A DNA stretch of 8,017 nt, from the NCBI GenBank assembly GCA_017619905.1, contig JAFZRK010000195.1, positions 1 through 8,017 on the forward strand, written 5' to 3'. This document shows, piece by piece, positions 1-6,106 of this stretch. The notes below the pieces were generated by a model, which was not told the origin of the DNA, did no database searches, and saw nothing but the letters and a program-made list of their open reading frames with translations. Numbering within the stretch: the stretch's first letter is position 1; every line of letters begins with the position of its first letter. The stretch is from Bacillota bacterium (GTDB taxonomy: Bacteria > Bacillota > Clostridia > Peptostreptococcales > Anaerovoracaceae). The position numbers and the translations under genes are program-made.

Positions 1-20
1 AGCCCGAAGGGCGACGCCTG

Positions 21-53
21 AAAGATCCCACGCTCTCCGCGAATGATCTTTTT
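21..53 (+). terminator. Terminator-like hairpin followed by a T run
   Basis: Perfect 7-bp arms AAAGATC (21-27) and GATCTTT (45-51) enclose an inner CGC/GCG pair (31-33 with 39-41) separated by 3x3 unpaired bases. On the plus strand the 3' arm runs into TTTTT (49-53), as in an intrinsic terminator. A short plus-strand frame ending in TGA at 19-21 could be the tail of a gene that starts before the window, but only six codons are visible. On the minus strand the same stem lies 13 nt after the membrane protein gene and is followed by only three T, so it would be a weak terminator there. A second small hairpin, GCCC-GAA-GGGC, sits at 2-12. Direction of use is inference. Confidence 0.45.
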
Positions 54-63
54 ATCCGCCTAT

Positions 64-549
64 CTACAGCGCTATCCCTGCCATCAGCGCCGCGACAAAC
101 GGAAATAATATAATTCTTGTTATCTGCTCCTTACGATTAAAACCGAACTGATGATACCCCGCGCATCCTTCCGTTTCGGGGTAGTAGCGCTGGAAATAGT
201 GCGATCTGGTAAGCAGCAGCCAGTCCAGGCATACTATGTCGAACGCTTTCCAGATGTAGAGCATCAGCGCGAAGCGCAGGAAGAACTGCCAGAAGGAAAA
301 GCCCCTGCGGATACCGTCGAAGCCGCCGTAAAGAAAAGCTCCGGCCATCAGCAGAGCACTTATCACCGCAAGCACCCAGCCCAGCGCGTGGGCGCCCGGA
401 AAGCGCTCCGGATGATCCACCGCGGCCTCCTGTATGTCTTTGGGCGCAGTAGTAAAGAAGCGTTTGTCCTGTATCAGTACCACCGCCGCATACAGCAGCA
501 GGCACAGCGCCAGTATAAGCGCCAGCGCAAGCAATAACGTCAGTCCCAT
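64..549 (-). CDS. Small integral membrane protein, four predicted helices, unknown function
   Basis: The protein has 161 residues. Hydrophobic segments are visible at about residues 2-26, 54-76, 86-113 and 143-160, so it should sit in the cytoplasmic membrane with four helices. A polar loop (about 27-53) contains HPERFPGAH, and a second loop (114-142) is rich in aromatic residues (SHYFQRYYPETEG). No catalytic motif is seen and I do not recognise a named family. The ATG at 549 is preceded by GTGAGG (555-560) at 5 nt spacing, which supports this start. The site overlaps the TGA stop of the small broken frame just upstream, so the two would share a transcript from the promoter at 752-780. Protein existence is well supported; function is unknown. 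Confidence 0.8.
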   Translation of the reverse strand: MGLTLLLALALILALCLLLYAAVVLIQDKRFFTTAPKDIQEAAVDHPERFPGAHALGWVLAVISALLMAGAFLYGGFDGIRRGFSFWQFFLRFALMLYIWKAFDIVCLDWLLLTRSHYFQRYYPETEGCAGYHQFGFNRKEQITRIILFPFVAALMAGIAL

Positions 550-556
550 ACGAACC

Positions 557-711
557 TCACTTCTTACCGACGAGCAGCGTGGAACCGGCCAGATCCATCC
601 ATCTGGCTTCTTTGCGTCCTATGAACATTCCGTCCGCAGTATCTATTAGGCGGACATGCCAAGTTTGAGTAAATGTTTTATGCGCGGCCAGTCTGCAGGT
701 GCTTCGTTCAT
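557..711 (-). pseudogene. Small gene (about 51 codons) interrupted by an apparent -1 frameshift
   Basis: An ATG at 711 has a near-ideal GAGGAGG ribosome binding site (719-725, spacing 7 nt). It opens a frame beginning MNEAPADWPRIKHLL that runs 21 codons and meets tandem stops TAA and TAG (643-648). In the -1 frame, entered around 649, the reading continues without a stop (IDTADGMFIGRKEARWMDL and on to VGKK) and ends at TGA 557-559, eight bases before the next ATG. Codons in the second part fit the window's habits (ATA for isoleucine, G/C third positions). One inserted base near 649 would restore a single protein of about 51 residues. No classic slippery heptamer is seen, so a mutation or sequencing error is likelier than programmed frameshifting. 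The alternative is a 21-codon leader peptide. I do not recognise the family. Confidence 0.4.
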
Positions 712-726
712 GGGCCTGCCTCCTCG

Positions 727-742
727 GTTAGCCAATGCTAAC
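727..742 (-). promoter_or_regulatory. Perfect 6-bp inverted repeat in the leader of the leftward unit
   Basis: GTTAGC (727-732) and GCTAAC (737-742) are exact inverted copies around a 4-nt centre. The repeat lies just downstream of the expected leftward transcription start (about 745) and one base before the GAGGAGG ribosome binding site. It could be a DNA operator or a 5' mRNA hairpin; it does not itself sequester the binding site. The role is inference. Confidence 0.4.
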
Positions 743-751
743 TGATAGTTA

Positions 752-780
752 ATTATATACACTTGTGTACTTCAATTCAA
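752..780 (-). promoter_or_regulatory. Sigma-A-type promoter of the leftward unit with a palindrome in its spacer
   Basis: On the minus strand TTGAAT (775-780) and a consensus TATAAT (752-757) are separated by exactly 17 bp. The spacer contains TACAC-TT-GTGTA (758-769), a 12-bp palindrome abutting the -10 box, where a bound repressor would block RNA polymerase. The promoter precedes the small frameshifted gene and the membrane protein gene. The promoter match is strong by eye; the operator role is inferred from position and symmetry. No regulator gene lies in the window. Confidence 0.6.
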
Positions 781-815
781 TAGCATTTCGCGCAAAAAGC
801 CGGGTCACGCAGTCT

Positions 816-844
816 TTGCCCTCAGCGCCGGAATTTGCTATACT
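816..844 (+). promoter_or_regulatory. Extended -10 promoter of the rightward gene cluster
   Basis: TTGCCC (816-821), a 17-bp spacer and TATACT (839-844) with an upstream TG (836-837) form an extended -10 promoter, TGnTATACT. Transcription would start near 851, giving a leader of about 38 nt before the ATG at 889. This promoter occupies the bases where a TTG codon at 835 might otherwise be taken as the start of the first gene. No other strong promoter was noticed before 6097, so it may drive all six rightward genes. Confidence 0.6.
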
Positions 845-888
845 ATAAGGCAATAGATACTACAGTCGGTTTTATGGAAGTCAACGGT

Positions 889-1356
889 ATGCATTTTGGT
901 TTTTCTTACGTAGGTCTTATATATCTGCTTATGCTGTTCATTCCGAACATCATCTGGACGAAGCACAAGCCAAAGGATTACGAAAAATACGCGGCATGCG
1001 AGAATAAAACGCTGCTGGTCCTTGAAAGGATAGGCGAGGTGGCCGTTACGTGTCTGGTCCTGATCTTCAGCGACTTCAACGTGCGCGGAAACTTTGCGTG
1101 GCTCCTGTGGCTCGTCATGGCATTCGTGCTCATGGTCCTGTACGAGATCTTCTGGATACGCTATTTCAGAAGCGAGAAGACCATGCAGGACTTCTACAGC
1201 AGTCTTCTGGGCTTTCCGGTCGCGGGCGCCACTCTCCCCGTTTGCGCGGCTCTGCTGCTGGCTGTCTACGGAAAGAACCCGTTCCTGCTCGCGGCGGCCA
1301 TAGTCCTTGGCATAGGGCACATCGGCATACACCTTCAGCACAGCAAAGAGATATAA
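889..1356 (+). CDS. Conserved integral membrane protein, five predicted helices, unknown function
   Basis: Starting at ATG 889 the protein has 155 residues and begins MHFGFSYVGLIYLL. The frame is open upstream to a TTG at 835 and an ATG at 874. The TTG lies inside the promoter -10 region, and GGAAG (876-880) at 8 nt spacing favours 889. Predicted helices are at about 4-23, 42-61, 68-88, 108-127 and 130-150. Noticeable motifs are WTKHKPKDYEKY after helix 1, the segment WIRYFRSEKTMQDFYSS before helix 4, and GIGHIGIHLQH at the C-terminus. From memory, similar proteins with the same N-terminus are common in clostridia as uncharacterised membrane proteins. No transport or enzyme motif is evident. 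It is the first gene of the rightward cluster and ends 3 nt before the kinase-like gene, so the two are probably co-translated. Confidence 0.85.
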   Translation: MHFGFSYVGLIYLLMLFIPNIIWTKHKPKDYEKYAACENKTLLVLERIGEVAVTCLVLIFSDFNVRGNFAWLLWLVMAFVLMVLYEIFWIRYFRSEKTMQDFYSSLLGFPVAGATLPVCAALLLAVYGKNPFLLAAAIVLGIGHIGIHLQHSKEI

Positions 1357-1359
1357 AGC

Positions 1360-1881
1360 ATGGTGATACTGATAACCGGCTCGTCGCACACCGGAAAGAC
1401 TCTTCTGGCGCAGCGAATGCTGGAGAAATACAAATACCCGTACCTGTCGCTGGACCATCTTAAGATGGGGCTTATCCGCAGCGGCTATACGGACCTCACC
1501 CCGGAGGACGACTGGGAGATGGTCGACTATCTGTGGCCCGTGGCGCGGGAGATCATCAAGACCGCGATAGAGAACGAACAGGACCTCATTGTGGAGGGCT
1601 GCTACGTACCGGCAGGGTGGAGGAAGGACTTCGACGAACGGTATCTGCCGCACATAAGGTTCATTTGCCTCGGAATGACCGAGGAATACATAGATAAGCA
1701 TTTCGACGAGATCGTGGCGCACGAGTCGGACATAGAGACCAGGGCGGTGCCCGCGGACTGCACCAAAGAGGGGCTTAAGACCTGCAACCGCTATCACATA
1801 GACGCTTTTCTGGAGGCAGGCGAGGACGTCGTGCTGATCGAAGACGATTTCGAAAAGACCATAAACAGATTACTGGAATAG
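1360..1881 (+). CDS. P-loop kinase-like ATPase (adenylate kinase / 2-phosphoglycerate kinase-like)
   Basis: The protein has 173 residues. It opens with a beta strand and a Walker A loop, GSSHTGKT (residues 7-14), with K13 and T14 as the expected phosphate and magnesium contacts. After it come YLSLDHLKMGL, with D32 at the position where small-molecule kinases often bind substrate, and a Walker B-like LIVEGCYV strand (77-83). This is the fold of small P-loop kinases that phosphorylate nucleotides or small metabolites; a zeta-toxin-like or chloramphenicol phosphotransferase-like activity cannot be excluded. No clear arginine-rich lid was identified, so the substrate is unknown. The ATG at 1360 is preceded by AAAGAG (1345-1350), a modest site overlapping the end of the previous gene. 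It is likely cytoplasmic. Confidence in the ATP-binding fold is high, in substrate low. Confidence 0.75.
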   Translation: MVILITGSSHTGKTLLAQRMLEKYKYPYLSLDHLKMGLIRSGYTDLTPEDDWEMVDYLWPVAREIIKTAIENEQDLIVEGCYVPAGWRKDFDERYLPHIRFICLGMTEEYIDKHFDEIVAHESDIETRAVPADCTKEGLKTCNRYHIDAFLEAGEDVVLIEDDFEKTINRLLE

Positions 1882-1911
1882 AGCGGGACTTGGGACCGCA
1901 GCACAGCATTC

Positions 1912-2346
1912 ATGAAGATAATAGTCAGCGCCTGCCTTCTGGGGCAGAAGTGCAAATACAACGGCGGCGACAACTATAGCGAAAAAGCCGCGGAGTTCGT
2001 TAAAGGGTACGAGGTCATTCCCGTCTGCCCGGAGCTTGCGGGCGGGCTGCCTGTTCCCAGGATCCCCTGCGAGATCGTGGGCGGGATCGTCGTCAACAGG
2101 GAAGGCGAGATCAAGGACGGAGAGTACCGGCTTGGCGCGGAGATCTGCCTGAAGACAGCTCTGGAGAACGGCGCGGAACTTGCTTTGCTCCAGTCCAGAA
2201 GCCCCTCGTGCGGAGCGAAGTATATCTACGACGGCAGTTTTTCGGGGCGGCTGACCGAAGGCATGGGCGTCTTCGCGAAGCTGCTGGCGGAAAACGGCAT
2301 AAAAGTGATGGACGCTGAGGACCTGCAGGATGTCTGTCAGCCGTAA
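1912..2346 (+). CDS. DUF523 / TudS-family iron-sulfur protein (putative thiouracil desulfidase)
   Basis: The 144-residue protein matches the single-domain DUF523 family. Seen directly: SACLLGQKCKYNGG at the N-terminus (C8, C14), PVCPELAGGLPVPRIPCE (C39, C53) and SRSPSCGAKYIYDG (C100). The characterised member, TudS, holds a [4Fe-4S] cluster on three conserved cysteines and removes sulfur from 2-thiouracil through a [4Fe-5S] intermediate. C8, C39 and C100 are the likely ligands here by motif position. A role in thiolated nucleobase salvage or detoxification is inference from that family. The longer DUF523-DUF1722 fusions are not present. No clear ribosome binding site lies before the ATG at 1912, and the 30-nt gap after the kinase-like gene has only a weak 4-bp inverted repeat. 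Its stop codon overlaps the binding site of the methyltransferase gene. Confidence 0.85.
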   Translation: MKIIVSACLLGQKCKYNGGDNYSEKAAEFVKGYEVIPVCPELAGGLPVPRIPCEIVGGIVVNREGEIKDGEYRLGAEICLKTALENGAELALLQSRSPSCGAKYIYDGSFSGRLTEGMGVFAKLLAENGIKVMDAEDLQDVCQP

Positions 2347-2351
2347 AGGAG
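2345..2351 (+). promoter_or_regulatory. Ribosome binding site that fixes a TTG start
   Basis: AAAGGAG (2345-2351) stands 7 nt before TTG 2359 and shares bases with the TAA stop (2344-2346) of the DUF523 gene. No ATG fits the conserved FLKYPGGK N-terminus, so TTG is the real start. The stop and binding-site overlap suggests translational coupling. Confidence 0.7.
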
Positions 2352-2358
2352 TCCGGAA

Positions 2359-3492
2359 TTGGCGTTTCTGAAATATCCCGGAGGAAAAGAACGGGAGCTT
2401 CCGCAGATAATCGCGGCGCTTCCGCCGGTCATAAAGGACTATTACGAACCGTTCGTCGGAGGCGGATCGGTCTATCTGGCTGTTAAGGCCGATAATTATT
2501 ATATCAACGACAGATCGGACGAACTGATCGATTTATATCGGAGGATACAGTCTCAGGATGAGGGCCTTTTTGGCGCGCTGTCCGCAATTGACAGGATCTG
2601 GACTGATATTACAGTTATTGCGGATGAGCACGCGGCGGAGCTTCTGAAGATATACAAAGGGTTCAGAAACAGCCCGGAAGATAATTCGTCGCTTACTTCT
2701 GCTGTCAAGTGTCTGACCGTTCTTTGCAGGGACGAACTGACCGGGATAGGTGAGCCGCCGTTCGACAAATGCCGCGCGGACTTTTTCGCTATTCTCGGAA
2801 AGACTGCCTCCGGCAAGCTGGCGCGCATGAAAAAGCTCGAAAAGAGCAAGGGGCTTCTTCCCGACGGGGATGTTCTGAAGAACCTGGAAGGCGCGGTCAA
2901 GGCGGCATTCTACACGTACTGCCGGGAGATGATGAACATCCGCAGAGCATGCGGCGGGATGGACGTTTTCGACGCGGCGCTGTACCTGTTTATACGCGAA
3001 ACGTGCTATTCGTCCATGTTCCGCTACAACGAAAAAGGCGGCTTCAACGTTCCCTACGGCGGCATCTCGTACAACAGGAAGACCTTGGCTCCGCGCATAG
3101 CGGCATACAAAGACCCTGCGGTCGTGGCCAAGCTTCGGAAGACCGACATCTTCTGCATGGATTTTGAAGACTTCCTGAACGCGCAGTCACCTCAGAAAGG
3201 CGACTTCGTGTTCCTGGACCCGCCGTACGATACGGACTTCAGCCAGTATGCCGGCAACTCCTTCGGGCAGGTGGACCAGAAGCGTCTGGCCGACTGGCTC
3301 ATAAAAAGCTGTGAGGCCAACTTTATGGTCGTGATCAAAAATACGGAATTCATAGACTCGATCTATCCGGACGGCGTTTTATGCCGCAGCGGCGGACGCC
3401 TCAGGAAGACCGGTTTCGACAAGACATATCAGGTCAGTTTCATGAACAGAAACGACCGGAAGGCAGAACATCTGATCATAACGAACTACTGA
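2359..3492 (+). CDS. D12-class (Dam-like) adenine-N6 DNA methyltransferase, probably orphan
   Basis: The 377-residue protein transfers a methyl group from S-adenosylmethionine to N6 of adenine in DNA. Motifs appear in the Dam order: FLKYPGGK (3-10), the AdoMet loop PFVGGGS (31-37), YYINDRSDELIDLYR, then RYNEKGGFNVPYGG, matching the Dam RYNxxGxFNVPxG segment, the catalytic DPPY (287-290), and a C-terminal VVIKNTEFI strand. It is about 100 residues longer than E. coli Dam. The extra length lies between motif I and DPPY, mostly in a helical, lysine-rich segment around residues 60-190, where target-recognition material is expected. Order of motifs fits the alpha group. The recognition site may be GATC, but this cannot be read from the sequence. 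No restriction endonuclease is adjacent, so an orphan or regulatory role is likely. Translation starts at TTG 2359. Confidence 0.9.
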   Translation: MAFLKYPGGKERELPQIIAALPPVIKDYYEPFVGGGSVYLAVKADNYYINDRSDELIDLYRRIQSQDEGLFGALSAIDRIWTDITVIADEHAAELLKIYKGFRNSPEDNSSLTSAVKCLTVLCRDELTGIGEPPFDKCRADFFAILGKTASGKLARMKKLEKSKGLLPDGDVLKNLEGAVKAAFYTYCREMMNIRRACGGMDVFDAALYLFIRETCYSSMFRYNEKGGFNVPYGGISYNRKTLAPRIAAYKDPAVVAKLRKTDIFCMDFEDFLNAQSPQKGDFVFLDPPYDTDFSQYAGNSFGQVDQKRLADWLIKSCEANFMVVIKNTEFIDSIYPDGVLCRSGGRLRKTGFDKTYQVSFMNRNDRKAEHLIITNY

Positions 3493-3536
3493 ACCTGAAC
3501 AAAGTGTTCTGCTGAACCGCATAAAGGATGACCCTT

Positions 3537-4373
3537 ATGAAAAAGATCGTAAACAAGACATTCGAGGAAGAGAGGGCGCTTTACGGCAGCGACGGCGTTA
3601 CGGCGCTGGGATGCCGGTTCGAAGGCCCCGCCGACGGCGAGAGCGCGTTCAAGGAGAGCCGCAATATACATGTGAGCGGTTGCTTTTTCGCGCTGCGCTA
3701 TCCGTTCTGGCACGACGAGCATCTGACCATAGAAAACAGCGAGATGACGGGCACCTGCCGTGCCGCGCTGTGGTATTCGAAAGACATAACTATTAGGAAC
3801 AGCGTGCTCCATGGCATAAAGGCCCTGCGCGAATGCGAAGACGTGCGGATGTCGGACTGCGACATAGATTCCGCGGAGTTCGGCTGGTCCGTGCGCGGCA
3901 TGGAGATGAAGGACTGCACCGCTGTCAGCGAATACTTCATGATGCGTTCTGAGCGCCTCTGCTTCGAACGCGTAAAGCTTTCCGGCAAGTATTCCTTCCA
4001 GTACATAGAGGATTCCGTCTTCACCAACTGCGAATTCAATACCCAGGACGCCTTCTGGCACGCGAAGAACGTTACCGTTAAGGACAGCATCATCAACGGC
4101 GAGTATCTGGCATGGTACTGCGAGAACGTCACCTTTGAGAACTGTGTCATTAGAGGCACGCAGCCGCTCTGCTACTGCAAAGGCCTAAAGCTTATGAACT
4201 GCAGGATGGACGGCGCAGACCTGTCCTTCGAGAAGTCGGACGTGGACGCTGAACTGACCGGCAGGATAGAGAGCATCAAGAATCCGAAGAGCGGAACAAT
4301 AAGAGCGCCGGAGGTCGGGGAGATCATCATGGACGACCCGGACGCGCAGTGCGTAATAAGAATAAACGGATAG
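3537..4373 (+). CDS. DUF3737 family protein, right-handed beta-helix
   Basis: From ATG 3537 the protein has 278 residues. This start is preferred over ATG 3528 because AAAGGA (3523-3528) lies 8 nt upstream and because MKKIVNKTFEEERALYG looks like the usual start of this family. About ten repeats of 18-20 residues run from roughly residue 35 to 235, with the pattern aromatic, N or D, three alternating hydrophobic positions, N/D, S/C and often G. Examples are FWHAKNVTVKDSIINGEYL and AWYCENVTFENCVIRGTQP. Such repeats stack as rungs of a right-handed beta-helix. Family members are annotated only as DUF3737; no enzyme activity is established to my knowledge. There is no signal peptide, so it is probably cytoplasmic. 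Many exposed aromatic, cysteine and acidic positions could bind a carbohydrate or macromolecule, but that is speculation. Confidence 0.85.
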   Translation: MKKIVNKTFEEERALYGSDGVTALGCRFEGPADGESAFKESRNIHVSGCFFALRYPFWHDEHLTIENSEMTGTCRAALWYSKDITIRNSVLHGIKALRECEDVRMSDCDIDSAEFGWSVRGMEMKDCTAVSEYFMMRSERLCFERVKLSGKYSFQYIEDSVFTNCEFNTQDAFWHAKNVTVKDSIINGEYLAWYCENVTFENCVIRGTQPLCYCKGLKLMNCRMDGADLSFEKSDVDAELTGRIESIKNPKSGTIRAPEVGEIIMDDPDAQCVIRING

Positions 4374-4402
4374 TTTCACATACAGACGACAAGGAGAAAA
4401 CC

Positions 4403-6097
4403 ATGGAAAAGTTCAAGGACCTGGAGTACAAAAGGCCGGATCTTAATGCCCTTAAAAAGGACGTCGCGGCAATGCTCCGGCAGTTCAAGAAGGCGCAGAC
4501 CTTCGAAGAGGCGGACGAGGCATTCCTTAAGATGCAGCGCGTAATGGAGGCGGTGTCTACGCAATACACCATAGCGTACGTCCGCAACACCATGAACATG
4601 AAGGACGAGTTCTACGACGCGGAGATCCAGTTCTTCAACAAAGAGATGCCCAAGCTGATGATGCCCATGAAGAAGGTGAACAAGGCCGTCCTTGCCAGCA
4701 GGTTCCGCCCTCAGATGGAGGAGAAGTACGGCTCGCACATGTTCAAGGAGAGCGAGATCCAGCAGCAGTTCATGAAGGCGTCCGTCATCCTGCCTTCCAT
4801 AAAGGAGAACCAGCTGACCACCGAATATTCCAAGACCGCCGCGTCCTGTTCCGTGGAGTTCATGGGGGAGACCTGCAACTTCTACGGTCTGCTGAAGCAC
4901 ATGCAGGTGCCGGACCGCGCGGAGCGCAAGGCCGCTTTCGACGCGTGGGCAGACCTTTACGAAAGCGTATCCGGCAAGCTGGACGCTCAGTACGGACAGC
5001 TGGTGAAGCTCCGCTGCAGCATAGCAAAGAAGCTCGGCTTCAACAGCTTCATAGACTACGTGTATCTTGCCAGAGGCCGCTACGATTACGACGCTGCCAA
5101 GGCGGCGGAGTTCCGCGAAGCGGTAAGACAGTACATAACTCCGCTCTGCGACAGGATGTACCGCGAGCAGGCGGAGCGCATAGGCGTCGACAAGCTCCAG
5201 TGGTACGACGAGGACCTCATATTCCCGGACGGAAACGCGGAGCCCATAGGAACGCCGGAAGAGCTCACCGAGAAGGCCAGGCAGATGTACCATGAGATGT
5301 CCCCCGAGACCGGAGAGTTCTTCGACTTCATGACGGAGCACGAGCTGTTCGACTTCGTCACCAGAGAGAACAAGCATCTGGGCGGGTACTGCACCTTCAT
5401 GCCGGACTACAAGGCGCCGTTCATATTCTCCAACTTCAACGGCACTTCCGCGGACATAGACGTGCTTACGCACGAGGCGGGGCACGCGTTCCAGGCCTAC
5501 TACGCGTCCAGGCGGCTACCCATACAGTCCCTTACCGGTTCCACCAGCGAGATCAACGAGATACACTCCATGACCATGGAGTTCTTTGCTTATCCTTACA
5601 TGGAGAGGTTCTTCGGGGACAAGTCGGACAGATACCGCTACGCGCACTTCATAGACGCGTTCAGGGACATTCCTTATCTGGTATGCGTTGACGAGTTCCA
5701 GCACAGGGTGTTTGAGGATCCTGCGTCCGGACCGGCCGACTGGCGCAGGTTCTGGAAGGAGACGGAGCAGAAGTACATGCCCTGGCGCAGCTACGACGGC
5801 AACGAGTTCCTGGAGGGAGGCGGCTTCTGGATGCAGAAACAGCACATCTTCCTGTACCCGTTCTACTACATAGACTATGCTCTTGCGGGGCTTGGAGCGT
5901 TCTCGCTCTACCGCAAGCAGCTCGCCGGCGAAGACGCCTGGGGCAGCTACATAAAACTCTGCGGCCTGGGCGGAAAGTACGGATATTTCGAGACCCTTGA
6001 GAAAGCCGGCATACCGGTCCCGCTGGATCCGGAGACCGTTAAGCAGACCGCTGAATTCGTCGAAAAACAGGCAGAGATACTGAAACCGAAGGGCTGA
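4403..6097 (+). CDS. pepF: M3-family zinc oligoendopeptidase (PepF type)
   Basis: The enzyme has 564 residues, normal for the clostridial PepF/M3 group, and would cleave short peptides in the cytoplasm. The zinc site is plain: HEAGH at residues 357-361 gives two histidine ligands and the catalytic glutamate E358. The third ligand is E386 in EINEIHSM, 29 residues after the first histidine, the same spacing as in thimet oligopeptidase. A tyrosine-rich FLYPFYYIDYALAGLGAF segment near the C-terminus matches the substrate-binding tyrosines of the family. The N-terminal half is helical and charged, as expected for the lid that limits substrate size. ATG 4403 has AAGGAG (4391-4396) at 6 nt spacing. 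The frame extends upstream to 4349 but would overlap the DUF3737 gene and lacks a better site. No signal peptide is seen. It is the last gene of the rightward cluster. Confidence 0.93.
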   Translation: MEKFKDLEYKRPDLNALKKDVAAMLRQFKKAQTFEEADEAFLKMQRVMEAVSTQYTIAYVRNTMNMKDEFYDAEIQFFNKEMPKLMMPMKKVNKAVLASRFRPQMEEKYGSHMFKESEIQQQFMKASVILPSIKENQLTTEYSKTAASCSVEFMGETCNFYGLLKHMQVPDRAERKAAFDAWADLYESVSGKLDAQYGQLVKLRCSIAKKLGFNSFIDYVYLARGRYDYDAAKAAEFREAVRQYITPLCDRMYREQAERIGVDKLQWYDEDLIFPDGNAEPIGTPEELTEKARQMYHEMSPETGEFFDFMTEHELFDFVTRENKHLGGYCTFMPDYKAPFIFSNFNGTSADIDVLTHEAGHAFQAYYASRRLPIQSLTGSTSEINEIHSMTMEFFAYPYMERFFGDKSDRYRYAHFIDAFRDIPYLVCVDEFQHRVFEDPASGPADWRRFWKETEQKYMPWRSYDGNEFLEGGGFWMQKQHIFLYPFYYIDYALAGLGAFSLYRKQLAGEDAWGSYIKLCGLGGKYGYFETLEKAGIPVPLDPETVKQTAEFVEKQAEILKPKG

Positions 6098-6106
6098 CGC
6101 GCATAT

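Noticed and set aside
835..888. TTG 835 or ATG 874 as start of the first rightward gene
   Set aside because: TTG 835 lies within the extended -10 promoter and would not be transcribed. ATG 874 lacks a ribosome binding site, whereas ATG 889 has GGAAG at 8 nt and gives a natural membrane-protein N-terminus.
1883..1899. GCGG/CCGC inverted repeat between the kinase-like and DUF523 genes as a terminator
   Set aside because: It has only four pairs, a 9-nt loop and no T run.
3497..3509. GAACA-AAG-TGTTC as a LexA (SOS) box before the DUF3737 gene
   Set aside because: The Bacillus-type SOS box needs GAAC-N4-GTTC; the spacing here is N5. It is at best a 5-bp hairpin with a 3-nt loop.
4349..4402. ATG 4349 as an earlier start of pepF
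   Set aside because: It overlaps the DUF3737 coding region. ATG 4403 has AAGGAG at 6 nt.
889..6097. The six-gene rightward cluster as a new defence system
   Set aside because: It has a methyltransferase and a P-loop protein but no nuclease, helicase, toxin or other effector, and the remaining genes belong to ordinary or uncharacterised families.
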